Shown here piece by piece: positions 8,736-16,360 of a stretch of 40,667 nt of DNA. Source of the DNA: Altererythrobacter sp. (GTDB lineage: Bacteria > Pseudomonadota > Alphaproteobacteria > Sphingomonadales > Sphingomonadaceae). Location of the stretch: NCBI GenBank assembly GCA_017308255.1, contig JAFKFN010000023.1:1-40667 (forward strand), given 5' to 3'. The position numbers were made by a program, and so were the translations under genes. The first letter of the stretch is position 1. Each line of letters opens with the position of its first letter. The notes under the pieces are model-generated. The model had not been told where the DNA came from, made no database searches, and worked only from the letters and a program-made list of their open reading frames with translations.

Positions 8736-9305
8736 ATGAGGCTGACGCGCAAGATGGTCGTCGCCAAGGCGCGCGACCTCGTGAAACAGGATGGGCTCGA
8801 CGCTCTCACCACTCGCCGGCTCGGCGAATGGCTGGGCGTGAAGGGGCCGGCGCTGTACCGCCATTTCGCCAACAAGCAGGAGATCATCGACGCGCTGGGG
8901 CGCACGTTCTTCGTCGGCCCGGCGGAGCCTTCGGCCGACGATACCTGGCAGGATTGGCTTGAGCAGCGCGCCCATTCGACGCGGCGCGAGATCCTGTCGT
9001 GCCGCGACGGGGCGCGGATCGTGGCGATGGCGCGGCCCAACCTGGCCGGCGGCGGGCATCTCGACCGATTGCTCGAGCCGCTGACGAAGGCCGGCTTCGA
9101 TGCGACCGAGGCACTGCTGGCCAGCCACATCATCGGCCGGCTGGTGATCGGCTGGACGCTTTCGGAACAGGAACACGGCGGCCAGATCCCTCCGGCGTCG
9201 GCCAACATCGATCCCGAGGCCGGTTTCGCCTTTGCGGTGAAGTGCGTCATCGCCGGTCTGGAGATGCGGCTGATCGCCAAGAAGATGTCGGCCCCCCGAA
9301 CCTGA
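8736..9305 (+). CDS. TetR-family transcriptional regulator
   Basis: A 189-residue repressor-type protein. The N-terminal helix-turn-helix is at about residues 22-52 (LTTRRLGEWLGVKGPALYRHF, then ANKQEIIDAL). The C-terminal ligand-binding part resembles the tetracycline-repressor C domain (GRLVIGWTLSEQE, then PEAGFAFAVKCVIAGLEMRL). The ribosome-binding site before the ATG is weak. A GATAAC element lies at 8716-8721, just upstream, and three GATAACTG copies lie in the control region at 9860-10223, so those could be its sites (inference). It is probably an inducer-responsive regulator of the surrounding catabolic genes. Confidence 0.85.
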   Translation: MRLTRKMVVAKARDLVKQDGLDALTTRRLGEWLGVKGPALYRHFANKQEIIDALGRTFFVGPAEPSADDTWQDWLEQRAHSTRREILSCRDGARIVAMARPNLAGGGHLDRLLEPLTKAGFDATEALLASHIIGRLVIGWTLSEQEHGGQIPPASANIDPEAGFAFAVKCVIAGLEMRLIAKKMSAPRT

Positions 9306-9313
9306 CTGCCGGC

Positions 9314-9859
9314 TCAGCGAAAGCCGAGCTTTTCGCCCAGCGCCTGATTGCCGAAGTCCAGCTTGATCTCGCGGTGGGCGATCTTCCATTCCCCCGCTTG
9401 CCTGACATAGCGATCGGCATATCGGCCGAAGCTGAGCAGGGCCGGGCCGTTGCTGCCGTCGCGCACCAGAGTGATGACGTAGCAGCTGCCTTCGGCGCTA
9501 TCCGCCCCGGTCAGCTTCACGAGCCGGTTGGTCACGATATGGCGCATGAAGGACTCGTTCTCGCCGTTCGGCCCGGTCGGAGAGACGTATTTCTCGTGAT
9601 CGCGCTTCGCCTGCGCCACCAGTGCATCGCGGCCCTTGACCACCACCGGACCGCCGGAGATCGCGATCTCGCCGTCAGGGGTGAACAGGTCGGCATATTC
9701 GTCCGGGCTGCCGAAATCGTGGACGACGCCATAGCGATCCATCAGCTCCATGATCGCGAAGCGATCCTCGGCCTCGCTCGCCTTGGCCGAGGCGGGAACA
9801 ACGAGGCTGACCGCGAGCAGCGCCGCGGACGCGGCGAAAGGCTTCAAAAATACACGCAC
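9314..9859 (-). CDS. Exported NTF2/SnoaL-like protein
   Basis: A 181-residue protein with an N-terminal signal peptide (hydrophobic core about residues 9-22, cleavage near ASAKA) followed by a SnoaL-like fold: EDRFAIMELMDRYGVVHDFG at about 31-50, DEYADLFTPDGEIAI, then ADRYVRQAGEWKIAHREIKL near the end. Such domains serve as small cyclases, isomerases or hydratases, or as binding proteins. The start is the GTG at 9859, 9 nt behind AGGGGAG; a longer frame reaching 10060 lacks both signal-peptide logic and a ribosome-binding site. It is convergent with the TetR gene, leaving 8 bp between the stop codons. Confidence 0.8.
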   Translation of the reverse strand: MRVFLKPFAASAALLAVSLVVPASAKASEAEDRFAIMELMDRYGVVHDFGSPDEYADLFTPDGEIAISGGPVVVKGRDALVAQAKRDHEKYVSPTGPNGENESFMRHIVTNRLVKLTGADSAEGSCYVITLVRDGSNGPALLSFGRYADRYVRQAGEWKIAHREIKLDFGNQALGEKLGFR

Positions 9860-10223
9860 CGGATGATCTCCCCTCCACGATGCGGCCCGGCGTCGCGCTC
9901 TCTTCCCCGGGGTTTCGGGGCCCTTGGCGTGCCTGTCGCATCCCGCCGTGGCAGCCTTCGTTCGGCCGCCTCTTGCGCCGCGCATAACCTCCTGCGGGCA
10001 TGATATCAATGATAACTGAATGGGCGAGAAACTGTCGATCCGGCTAGGTCCGGCGTACACATCACGAGCGGATTTATACGGCTATAAATAAGGTAACTCT
10101 ACAAAAACAAGCAGATAACTGGAATCGTGCGCTGAGCGTTGACGCCGGAAGTTTGCATTGATAACTGAGCGATGGAGCGCTGCTAACAAATCGGATGTTG
10201 GAAAGCGCAAGGGGGAGAGTGTC
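9860..10223. promoter_or_regulatory. Divergent control region with three GATAACTG copies
   Basis: This 364-bp gap lies between the divergent NTF2-like gene and the DUF6152/receptor unit. The octamer GATAACTG occurs at 10011-10018, 10114-10121 and 10160-10167, all in the same orientation. Two share the longer core TGATAACTGA. The stretch 10070-10110 is AT-rich and includes TATAAA at 10083-10088, a possible -10 box for the plus-strand genes, although I see no good -35. No gene is supported here. Confidence 0.35.
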
Positions 10224-10652
10224 ATGCGGTTGAGTTGTGGTGTGGCGCATGCCGTCGCGGCGTGTGCGCTGATTCTGGCGCCGGTATCCTCGGTGCAGGC
10301 GCACCATTCCACTGCCGAGTTCAACTATGCGGCCACGGTGATCATCAAGGGCCGCATCAAGGAGCTGCAGTGGACCAACCCGCACTCCTACGTCCAGGTG
10401 CTGGTCCCGCAGAAGGACGGGTCGCTGCAGCAATGGAGCGTCGAGATCGGCGCCCCGGCGATCAACGTCAACATGGGCTGGCGCAAGACCAGCGTTAAGC
10501 CCGGAGACGAAGTCACGCTCAATATCGCGCCCGCGCGCGACGGCCGCCGTTTCGGAACGCTGCGAACGCTCACCTTCGCCGATGGCCGCGTGCTCAACGG
10601 CGTCGCCGCACGGGTCAAGGCGGACAAGGAAGGCTTCGGAATCGTCAAGTGA
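10224..10652 (+). CDS. Exported DUF6152-family protein
   Basis: A 142-residue protein with a signal peptide ending near SSVQA and the typical mature start of this family, HHSTAEFNY, at about residues 26-34. The body is a small beta-rich domain (IIKGRIKELQWTNPHSYVQV and SVKPGDEVTLNIAPARDG). The function is not established. The start at 10224 follows GGGGGAGAG; an upstream ATG at 10158 is rejected because it would bury the signal peptide. It is the first gene of a plus-strand unit with two more secreted proteins and a TonB-dependent receptor; I recall the same combination from other sphingomonad catabolic clusters. Confidence 0.85.
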   Translation: MRLSCGVAHAVAACALILAPVSSVQAHHSTAEFNYAATVIIKGRIKELQWTNPHSYVQVLVPQKDGSLQQWSVEIGAPAINVNMGWRKTSVKPGDEVTLNIAPARDGRRFGTLRTLTFADGRVLNGVAARVKADKEGFGIVK

Positions 10653-10707
10653 GCGCGGCGGAGGGCGAAGAGGACGCCGTCGGACCGCGTTTTGGAGGGG
10701 CAGGAAA

Positions 10708-11436
10708 TTGACAGGCATTGAAACGCTTGCGCGGGGTGCGTGGATGCTGGCCGGGAGCTTGATCCTGGCCGGCGTGGCGCCGCCTGCGGCCGCCGCTGGG
10801 GATGCGCGCGCGGACCGGATCGAGGGCACCTGGATGCCCGATCGCTATCCCGGCAAACTGCTGGCCGAGGACGGTTCCGCTCCGCCGCTTACCCCCGAAG
10901 CCGCAAAGCTCTACTCCGATCGCATCGCCGCGCACGACGATCCCGATCGTCAGTACGATCGTACCCGGTGGTGCGCCGGGCCGGGGATACCGCGCATCAT
11001 GTTCATCCCCTATCCGTTCGAGATCAGGGCGGACGAGGACCTGATCGGGTTCATCTACGCCTGGTATCGCTGGCACCGCGTGGTCGACATGAGCGGCCGC
11101 GAGCCGGACCCCATCCTGCCCCAGACGATGGGCTATCCGGTCGGCCGCTGGGATGGCGACACCCTGGTCATCGAAACCATCGGGACGACCGACGAGACGA
11201 CGCTCGACGAATTCGGCCTGCCGCATTCGGAAGACATGGTCCTGACCGAGAAGCTGGATCTGCTGCCGGACGGAAAGCTGCGCGCGACCTACACGATCGA
11301 CGACGCCGCGTTCTACACCCGTCCGTGGACGGTGGAGATGACCTACACCCGCGTGCCGGATGTCGTCGTCGGTGACGATGTGTGCCCCGACCGCATAGCC
11401 GCGGGCGAGCCGGCGGTGCGGAGCATGCAGCCATGA
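10708..11436 (+). CDS. Secreted protein of unknown function, paralogue of next gene
   Basis: A 242-residue exported protein: hydrophobic signal segment (WMLAGSLILAGVAPPAAAA, about residues 11-29), then a beta-rich body. Its core YPVGRWDGDTLVIETIG leads into LDEFGLPHSEDMVLTEKL and FYTRPWTVEMTY. The same three blocks occur in the next gene, so the two are diverged paralogues. This WDGDTLV-type domain is widespread in proteobacterial hypothetical proteins; I know of no assigned activity. The start is TTG at 10708, 7 nt after GGAGGGG; an in-frame upstream start has an implausible Arg-rich lead. It overlaps the next gene by 4 bp (ATGA). Confidence 0.8.
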   Translation: MTGIETLARGAWMLAGSLILAGVAPPAAAAGDARADRIEGTWMPDRYPGKLLAEDGSAPPLTPEAAKLYSDRIAAHDDPDRQYDRTRWCAGPGIPRIMFIPYPFEIRADEDLIGFIYAWYRWHRVVDMSGREPDPILPQTMGYPVGRWDGDTLVIETIGTTDETTLDEFGLPHSEDMVLTEKLDLLPDGKLRATYTIDDAAFYTRPWTVEMTYTRVPDVVVGDDVCPDRIAAGEPAVRSMQP

Positions 11437-12332
11437 GCCGCGGTCAGCTCGCCCGCGCGCTCCACGCCGCGAGTTGCTCGCTCGCCTTGTTCAGCCTGGC
11501 GCTGCCCGTGATCGGCGCCGCGCAGGAAGGCGGCTTCGCACCGCCCGACGCCGAGCCCGGAATCGGCGAGAACGGCCCCCCGCGCCCCGACGTTCCCGGC
11601 ATTGCGCCGGGGCAGCCGCGCAAGCTCACCGGCATGTGGGAGATCGAGCGCTTCATCTTCCTCATTCCCGATGCGCCGATGCTGCCGGCGACCAAGGCGC
11701 TCTACGACAAGCAGCTGGCGGCGATGAACAGCGGCCAGATCCTCTACACGGCGTGGACTTCGTGCCGCCCGGGCGCGCCGTCGGCGATGGTGATGCCGAT
11801 GAACTCGCTCGCCGTGATCGAAGGCGATCGCGACATCACGCTCAGCTTCGAGGAGCCGCGGATGACGCGCCGCATCCGGCTGAACGCGCAGCATCCGGCC
11901 GATCTCGCGCCCAGTTACATGGGGGATTCGGTCGGGCACTGGGAAGGCGATACGCTGGTGATCGACACGATCGGCTTCAACGGCCAGTTTCAGCTCGATT
12001 CCTTCGGCCTCCTGACCAGCCCCCAGCTGCATACGGTCGAACGGCTGACCAAGTCGGCCGACGGCAAGAAGGTGACGATCCAGACGACCTTCGAAGATCC
12101 TGAATACTACAGCGCGCCCTTCACGATCGAACGCGCCTGGATCCCGCACGCCGACCGGCACCAGTTCGAATACGACTGCTCCGAAAATCCGCGCGAGGAG
12201 GAGTGCGCTCACACCTACTTCGTGCAGGACCTCTATCGGCCCACGTGCGTCCGATACGAAGGGAAGGGCCTCGATCCCTCCCAGGTCCTTTGCCGGCGGC
12301 GTGAACAGGGCGCGGACGAGCACGAACACTAG
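11433..12332 (+). CDS. Secreted protein of unknown function (WEGDTLV domain)
   Basis: A 299-residue protein with a signal peptide (LALFSLALPVIGAAQ, about residues 17-31). The mature part contains a Pro/Gly-rich linker, then LTGMWEIERF, SVGHWEGDTLVIDTIGFNG, LDSFGLLTSPQLHTVERL and EYYSAPFTIERAW, paralleling the previous gene. Paired cysteines near the C-terminus (YDCSENPREEECAH) suggest a disulfide in the periplasm. Translation is coupled to the previous gene by ATGA. It is followed by a hairpin and then the TonB-dependent receptor, so the secreted proteins may bind or process that receptor's ligand (inference). Confidence 0.82.
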   Translation: MSRGQLARALHAASCSLALFSLALPVIGAAQEGGFAPPDAEPGIGENGPPRPDVPGIAPGQPRKLTGMWEIERFIFLIPDAPMLPATKALYDKQLAAMNSGQILYTAWTSCRPGAPSAMVMPMNSLAVIEGDRDITLSFEEPRMTRRIRLNAQHPADLAPSYMGDSVGHWEGDTLVIDTIGFNGQFQLDSFGLLTSPQLHTVERLTKSADGKKVTIQTTFEDPEYYSAPFTIERAWIPHADRHQFEYDCSENPREEECAHTYFVQDLYRPTCVRYEGKGLDPSQVLCRRREQGADEHEH

Positions 12333-12348
12333 CAGCGACGGGTATCCC

Positions 12349-12386
12349 GCCTCGCCCCGGCCGATCCGGCCGGCGCGGGGCGAGGC
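12349..12386 (+). terminator. GC-rich hairpin between secreted-protein genes and receptor
   Basis: A perfect 11-bp inverted repeat (arms 12349-12359 and 12376-12386, GCCTCGCCCCG and complement) with a GC-rich loop lies between the stop at 12332 and the receptor start at 12445. There is no U-tract. It may act as a processing barrier that sets different mRNA levels for the genes on either side. Confidence 0.5.
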
Positions 12387-12444
12387 CATGGACAGGCGTG
12401 AACAGCGACCGGGGCAGACGGTGGCGGACGCGAGGGAGGGAACG

Positions 12445-14565
12445 ATGAGCACAATTTCGAATGCGAGCTTTATGCGATCGGCCGCGGCCGGGGCGATGAT
12501 CTGCGGGTCGCTGCTCCTGCCCGGCCAGGCGTGGGGGCAGGAAACCGCCGGAAACCAGCAAGACACCGCCAGCGGCGAGATCATCGTGACCGCGCTGCGC
12601 CGCGCGGAGAGCGTGCAGACCACGCCGATCGCGATCTCGGTGGTGGACGGCGACGATATGCTGAGGGAGAACGTCAACACCACGGAGGAAATCCTCCGCG
12701 ACCTTCCGGGCGTCGAAATCCGCAAGGCTCCGCCGGGAGCTTCGATCTATATCCGCGGCATCGCCACCCAGCAGGGCGGCGGAGAGCTCGATCCGGGCAT
12801 CTCCTTCAACATAGACGGCGTCTACACGCCGTTCATCGAGACATCCGCCTTCTCTTTCTACGATGTCCAGCGGGTCGAAGTGCTGAAGGGGCCGCAGGGT
12901 ACGCTCTATGGCCGCAATGCGATCGCGGGCGTGGTCAACGTGATCACCAAGTCGCCCGAATTCGACGGCTTCAGCGGGTTCGCGCAGGCGAGCGTGGGTA
13001 ATTACGATTACATCGGCTTCACCGGCGCGCTGAACATCCCGGTGGCGGACAACGCCGCGCTGCGCGTGGCCGGCGATTACCAGGACAACAGCGGCTATCT
13101 CAACCTGGGCAGCGACGATGTCGGCGTCTGGTCCGGCAGGGCCAAGTTCCTGTGGGAGCCGACCACGACCTTCCGCATCGAAGTGCGCGGCCTGTATGCG
13201 GACTTCGAAGGCAAGGGCAGCGCCCCGGTCATCTATCCCTATCGGGACGATCCCTGGACGCAGTTCCCCACCGCGCCCAATGTTCCGGCGCAGGATGCGT
13301 GGATTGCCGGCGGATCGCTGCAGGCCGATCTCGACCTGGGCTTCGCGACGCTGACATACATACCGGCCTACTACCGCAAGAAGTTCCATTCCGCGACCGA
13401 TGGCGGCGGCACGTTCATCAAGAGCTACGTGATGGACAAGCAGCACACCGAGGAAGTGCGGCTGGCTTCGAATTCCACCAGTCCGCTCTCGTGGATCGTG
13501 GGCGGATATTATTATCGCGGCATCAACGATACCGGGCTGGCGTTCTTCACCACCATCGATCAGCATGTGGTGACCACCTCGCTCGCCGCGTTCGGCCAGG
13601 CCACGCTGTCGCTCACCGATGCGCTGCGGATTACCGGCGGCCTCCGGTTCACCAGGGACAAGAAGGTCGAAGACGGCGTCAACACGCTCGGTGGCATGGT
13701 GATCTCGACGCTGGAGGACATTCGCTGGAGCTGGAACAAGTGGACCTGGCGCGCGGGCCTTGAATACGATGTCGGTCCGGAATCGATGTTCTACGCGTCG
13801 GTGTCGACCGGGTTCAAGGCGGGTGGCACCAGCCTTGTCGCCGGCCCTGACGCGGTGTTCGATCCCGAAACGCTGACCGCCTATGAAGGCGGGCTGAAGA
13901 ATCGCCTGGCGGACGGGACGGTGACGCTCAACCTGGCGGGCTTCTATTACGATTACGGCAATTACCAGGCGTCGTTCCTGCGCGCCAACCCGGACTTCGG
14001 GGGCGCGTTCGTCCGCCGGATCGCCAATGCCGGCGATGCCAAGATCTGGGGCGGCGAGGCGGAGTTCGGATGGACCCCCACGCCGGACGATTCCCTGCGC
14101 CTCACCGCCGCTTATACGAAGGGCGAATTCGGCAGCTACCTGGTCCCCACGATCGTACCGGGGGTGTTCGAGGATTACAGCGGGTCGAACCTTTCGGCGG
14201 TGCCGTGGTCGGTCAGCGCAAGCTACAGCCACGATTTCCATCTCGGTGCCGACGGGCATCTCGTGCCCCTGCTCTCGGCACGATACAATTCGGGCGCGTG
14301 GCGCGATGCGCGGCAGTATGCCGATGCCGGCGCCTGGGGCCCGGCGGGCACATACGCCAATCCGATCTCGTTCCAGGACGCGTTCGTGAAGCTGGACTTC
14401 AACCTCAGCTACACCTGGCATGAGGATCGCTACCGCATCTCCGCCTACGTGAAAAACATCACCGACAAGGCGGTGTTCACCGGCGCCAGCGCCAGCGCGA
14501 CGGCTTCGTCGGCCTGGCTGGAGCCGCCGCGGACCTTTGGCGCTTCATTCTACGTCGCGTGGTGA
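12445..14565 (+). CDS. TonB-dependent outer-membrane receptor
   Basis: A 706-residue receptor. The signal peptide ends near AWGQ (about residue 32); a TonB-box-like EIIVTALRR follows at about 46-54, then the plug with VEVLKGPQGTLYGRNAIAG and VVNVITKSPEF, and a barrel of alternating strands ending in Trp (SFYVAW). The start is ATG 12445, 4 nt after GAGGGAGGG; an upstream in-frame GTG near 12301 lies inside the previous gene and is rejected. The ligand is unknown. It appears to be the last gene of the DUF6152 unit and is followed by two hairpins. The whole gene has high-GC codon use, unlike the receptor at 2806. Confidence 0.93.
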   Translation: MSTISNASFMRSAAAGAMICGSLLLPGQAWGQETAGNQQDTASGEIIVTALRRAESVQTTPIAISVVDGDDMLRENVNTTEEILRDLPGVEIRKAPPGASIYIRGIATQQGGGELDPGISFNIDGVYTPFIETSAFSFYDVQRVEVLKGPQGTLYGRNAIAGVVNVITKSPEFDGFSGFAQASVGNYDYIGFTGALNIPVADNAALRVAGDYQDNSGYLNLGSDDVGVWSGRAKFLWEPTTTFRIEVRGLYADFEGKGSAPVIYPYRDDPWTQFPTAPNVPAQDAWIAGGSLQADLDLGFATLTYIPAYYRKKFHSATDGGGTFIKSYVMDKQHTEEVRLASNSTSPLSWIVGGYYYRGINDTGLAFFTTIDQHVVTTSLAAFGQATLSLTDALRITGGLRFTRDKKVEDGVNTLGGMVISTLEDIRWSWNKWTWRAGLEYDVGPESMFYASVSTGFKAGGTSLVAGPDAVFDPETLTAYEGGLKNRLADGTVTLNLAGFYYDYGNYQASFLRANPDFGGAFVRRIANAGDAKIWGGEAEFGWTPTPDDSLRLTAAYTKGEFGSYLVPTIVPGVFEDYSGSNLSAVPWSVSASYSHDFHLGADGHLVPLLSARYNSGAWRDARQYADAGAWGPAGTYANPISFQDAFVKLDFNLSYTWHEDRYRISAYVKNITDKAVFTGASASATASSAWLEPPRTFGASFYVAW

Positions 14566-14577
14566 TTTGAAGGGGGA

Positions 14578-14613
14578 TCGGGCTGCGCTGCCTCTCACGT
14601 TCGCGCAGCCCGA
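14578..14613 (+). terminator. Hairpin after receptor
   Basis: Perfect 11-bp arms at 14578-14588 and 14603-14613 (TCGGGCTGCGC and complement) with a 14-nt loop, 13 bp after the receptor stop. It lacks a U-run and sits directly before a stronger terminator. Confidence 0.55.
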
Positions 14614-14631
14614 ATAACCACGCCAGCCTCG

Positions 14632-14669
14632 GGGGCCGCAACGCCGGAAGGCGGGGCGGCCCCTTTTTT
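14632..14669 (+). terminator. Intrinsic terminator
   Basis: Arms GGGGCCGC (14632-14639) and GCGGCCCC (14656-14663) are followed immediately by six T (14664-14669). This is a classical rho-independent terminator and closes the receptor unit. Confidence 0.8.
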
Positions 14670-14773
14670 GCCGGCTCCGCATCGCGGAGCGGCCGGCCGG
14701 CCTCTCTCCCCTTACGCGTCGATGTCTTTACCCGTGCCGCCTTCCCGCAAGGGCGGCGCGCAAGGCCTGGCGC

Positions 14774-14802
14774 TTCGCAATACATGCAGTGGAAAATATT
14801 CT
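14774..14802 (+). promoter_or_regulatory. Candidate promoter of the ADC/cupin/MFS operon
   Basis: TTCGCA at 14774-14779 and TATTCT at 14797-14802 are separated by 17 nt, in an AT-rich patch downstream of the terminator. If used, transcription would start about 30 nt before the (GA)18 tract, placing that tract in the 5' untranslated leader. Confidence 0.4.
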
Positions 14803-14836
14803 TGTCGCAAAGAATTGCCGCTGTAGGTTCCGAGCA

Positions 14837-14882
<46 letters not shown>

Positions 14883-14883
14883 T

Positions 14884-15072
14884 ATGGCGAACCGGCCTTT
14901 CCGGCCAGGCGTCCCCGATATCGGTGCGCAACACCGATCCGGCGCGTGTGACGGCCAACGTCTATTCGCTCCCCAGGCAGGGGGAGGCGGCCCGCCGCCC
15001 GCTTCGCCGTTCGATCTGTTCACTACCCGCGGCAACCGGCGCCTGATGCTGGGTTCGACGGTTTCGCGATGA
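14884..15072 (+). CDS. Possible 62-residue leader ORF
   Basis: This is a short frame (MANRPFRPG... ending GSTVSR) whose ATG sits 6 nt after the GA tract. Its stop TGA overlaps the start of the next gene (ATGA at 15069-15072), the coupling pattern used throughout this window. I recognise no domain; it is rich in Gly, Pro and Arg. It could be a coupled leader peptide whose translation depends on the GA tract, or just an open frame by chance in GC-rich DNA. Confidence 0.3.
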   Translation: MANRPFRPGVPDIGAQHRSGACDGQRLFAPQAGGGGPPPASPFDLFTTRGNRRLMLGSTVSR

Positions 15073-15869
15073 GCGACGGGCTTGCCCCGATGTATCGCAT
15101 GCCCGTGGCGTTCGGCCCTGCGCCGGGCCCGCGCAATCTGCCGGAGCGGCACCGCCATCTCCGCTATCGCAAGACGGGGCGCACGCTCTCGCTTTCGGCC
15201 CGCACCGATGCAGGGCTGCTTTCCCCGATGCTTCCCGAAGGCTGCGAACTGGACGGGGAGTCGCGGATCGAGATCGCCATCTCGGAGTTCCGGGACATCG
15301 GCTGGCTGGCCGGGCGCGGCTATAATATCCTGCTGGTGTCCATTCCGGTGCGCTGGCGCGGCGAGGAGAATATTGCCGGCGCCTTCGTGCCCGTGGTGTG
15401 GGAGAACATGGCCGATCCGATCCTGACCGGGCGCGATGAGCTGGGCTGGTGCAAGATCTTCGCCGATATATCCGACATCGCGACGGCTGGGGAGGAGCGG
15501 CGCGCGACGGCTTCATGGGACGGATTCGCGTTCTTCGCGCTCGCCGCTTGCGGATTCGCGCCGACAGCGGAACGCACGGCCCCCCGGCCGATGATCTTCC
15601 GCAAATACATCCCCAGGACCGGCAGCTGGGGCGAAGCCGAGGTCGACTGTCTCACGGTTACCGCGCCGGATGGCCCGCCGGCGGAAATCCGCTCCGTCAT
15701 GCGCGGGAAGGGTAGCTTCGCATTCCGCGCCGCGCGGTGGGAGGACATGCCTACACAATATCCGATCGTGAGCGCGCTCGCCGCCCTGCCGCTCGACGAA
15801 TTCGGCCCTGCCGTCCTGACCGAAACCGCCGGCGGTGGCGACGGCAGCGGGCAGAGGCCGCTGCGATGA
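15069..15869 (+). CDS. Acetoacetate decarboxylase-like protein
   Basis: A 266-residue protein of the ADC superfamily. Classical members decarboxylate acetoacetate through a Schiff base on a conserved lysine. Here the equivalent segment TGRDELGWCKIFADI places the lysine at residue 129, with Cys in place of the usual Pro before it. ADC-like proteins of sphingomonads include aldolase-dehydratases with no decarboxylase activity (Swit_4259 of Sphingomonas wittichii), so the reaction should not be assumed. It is the first clear gene of a tightly overlapped operon with a cupin and an MFS carrier. The 5' side overlaps the small leader frame by 4 bp, and no independent strong ribosome-binding site is evident. 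Confidence 0.85.
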   Translation: MSDGLAPMYRMPVAFGPAPGPRNLPERHRHLRYRKTGRTLSLSARTDAGLLSPMLPEGCELDGESRIEIAISEFRDIGWLAGRGYNILLVSIPVRWRGEENIAGAFVPVVWENMADPILTGRDELGWCKIFADISDIATAGEERRATASWDGFAFFALAACGFAPTAERTAPRPMIFRKYIPRTGSWGEAEVDCLTVTAPDGPPAEIRSVMRGKGSFAFRAARWEDMPTQYPIVSALAALPLDEFGPAVLTETAGGGDGSGQRPLR

Positions 15870-16360
15870 GCGCGCCCACCCGCCGCATCGTCACCGGCCA
15901 CGCCAGCGACGGGCGCTCGGTCGTCTTGTCGGACATGCCGGTTCTCCATGTGCGCCACGTGCCCGCCGCGCGCTTCGACGAGGTGTGGGCCTCCGGCCCG
16001 GCGCCCGAACCGCTGGAGGCGGAGCCTGTGGGCGAGCCCACCAGCGCCGGCTCGCGGATCGGCGCGGCAGCGGGCGGCAGCGTCATCCGCGTGATCGAGT
16101 TCGACGGATCGGGAGGCCCGAGCCCGATGCATCGCACCCGCACGCTCGATTACGGGATCGTCCTCGAAGGGGAGGTGGTGCTGCTCCTCAGCGATAGCCA
16201 GGTGACGCTGGGACCGGGCGACGTGGTGATCCAGCGCGGGACCGACCACGCATGGCAGAACCGTTCCGGCAAGCCGGCGAAGATGGCCTTCGTCCTGATC
16301 GATGCCGCGTTCGGCAAGGAGCTGGCCGCCCTGATCGGAGAAGCGGAGATCACCGCGTGA
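15866..16360 (+). CDS. Cupin-domain protein
   Basis: A 164-residue protein with one cupin barrel at about residues 75-147. Motif 1 is degenerate (PMHRTRTLDYGIVLEGEVVL, about 87-106), with one clear His at 89. Motif 2 is LGPGDVVIQRGTDHAWQN (about 115-132) with His128. The missing second His of motif 1 argues against a typical dioxygenase and leaves a binding or isomerase-type role possible. It starts at ATG 15866, overlapping the ADC-like stop by 4 bp, and its stop overlaps the GTG of the MFS gene, so the three proteins are made together and likely serve one substrate. Confidence 0.8.
   Translation: MSAPTRRIVTGHASDGRSVVLSDMPVLHVRHVPAARFDEVWASGPAPEPLEAEPVGEPTSAGSRIGAAAGGSVIRVIEFDGSGGPSPMHRTRTLDYGIVLEGEVVLLLSDSQVTLGPGDVVIQRGTDHAWQNRSGKPAKMAFVLIDAAFGKELAALIGEAEITA

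Noticed and set aside
9860-10060. N-terminal extension of the NTF2-like protein
   Set aside because: It would place an Arg-rich stretch before a good signal peptide; the GTG at 9859 has a clear ribosome-binding site.
12121-14421. 766-codon minus-strand frame opposite the second receptor
   Set aside because: Antisense shadow of the receptor; no domain, no ribosome-binding site and Arg-rich composition.
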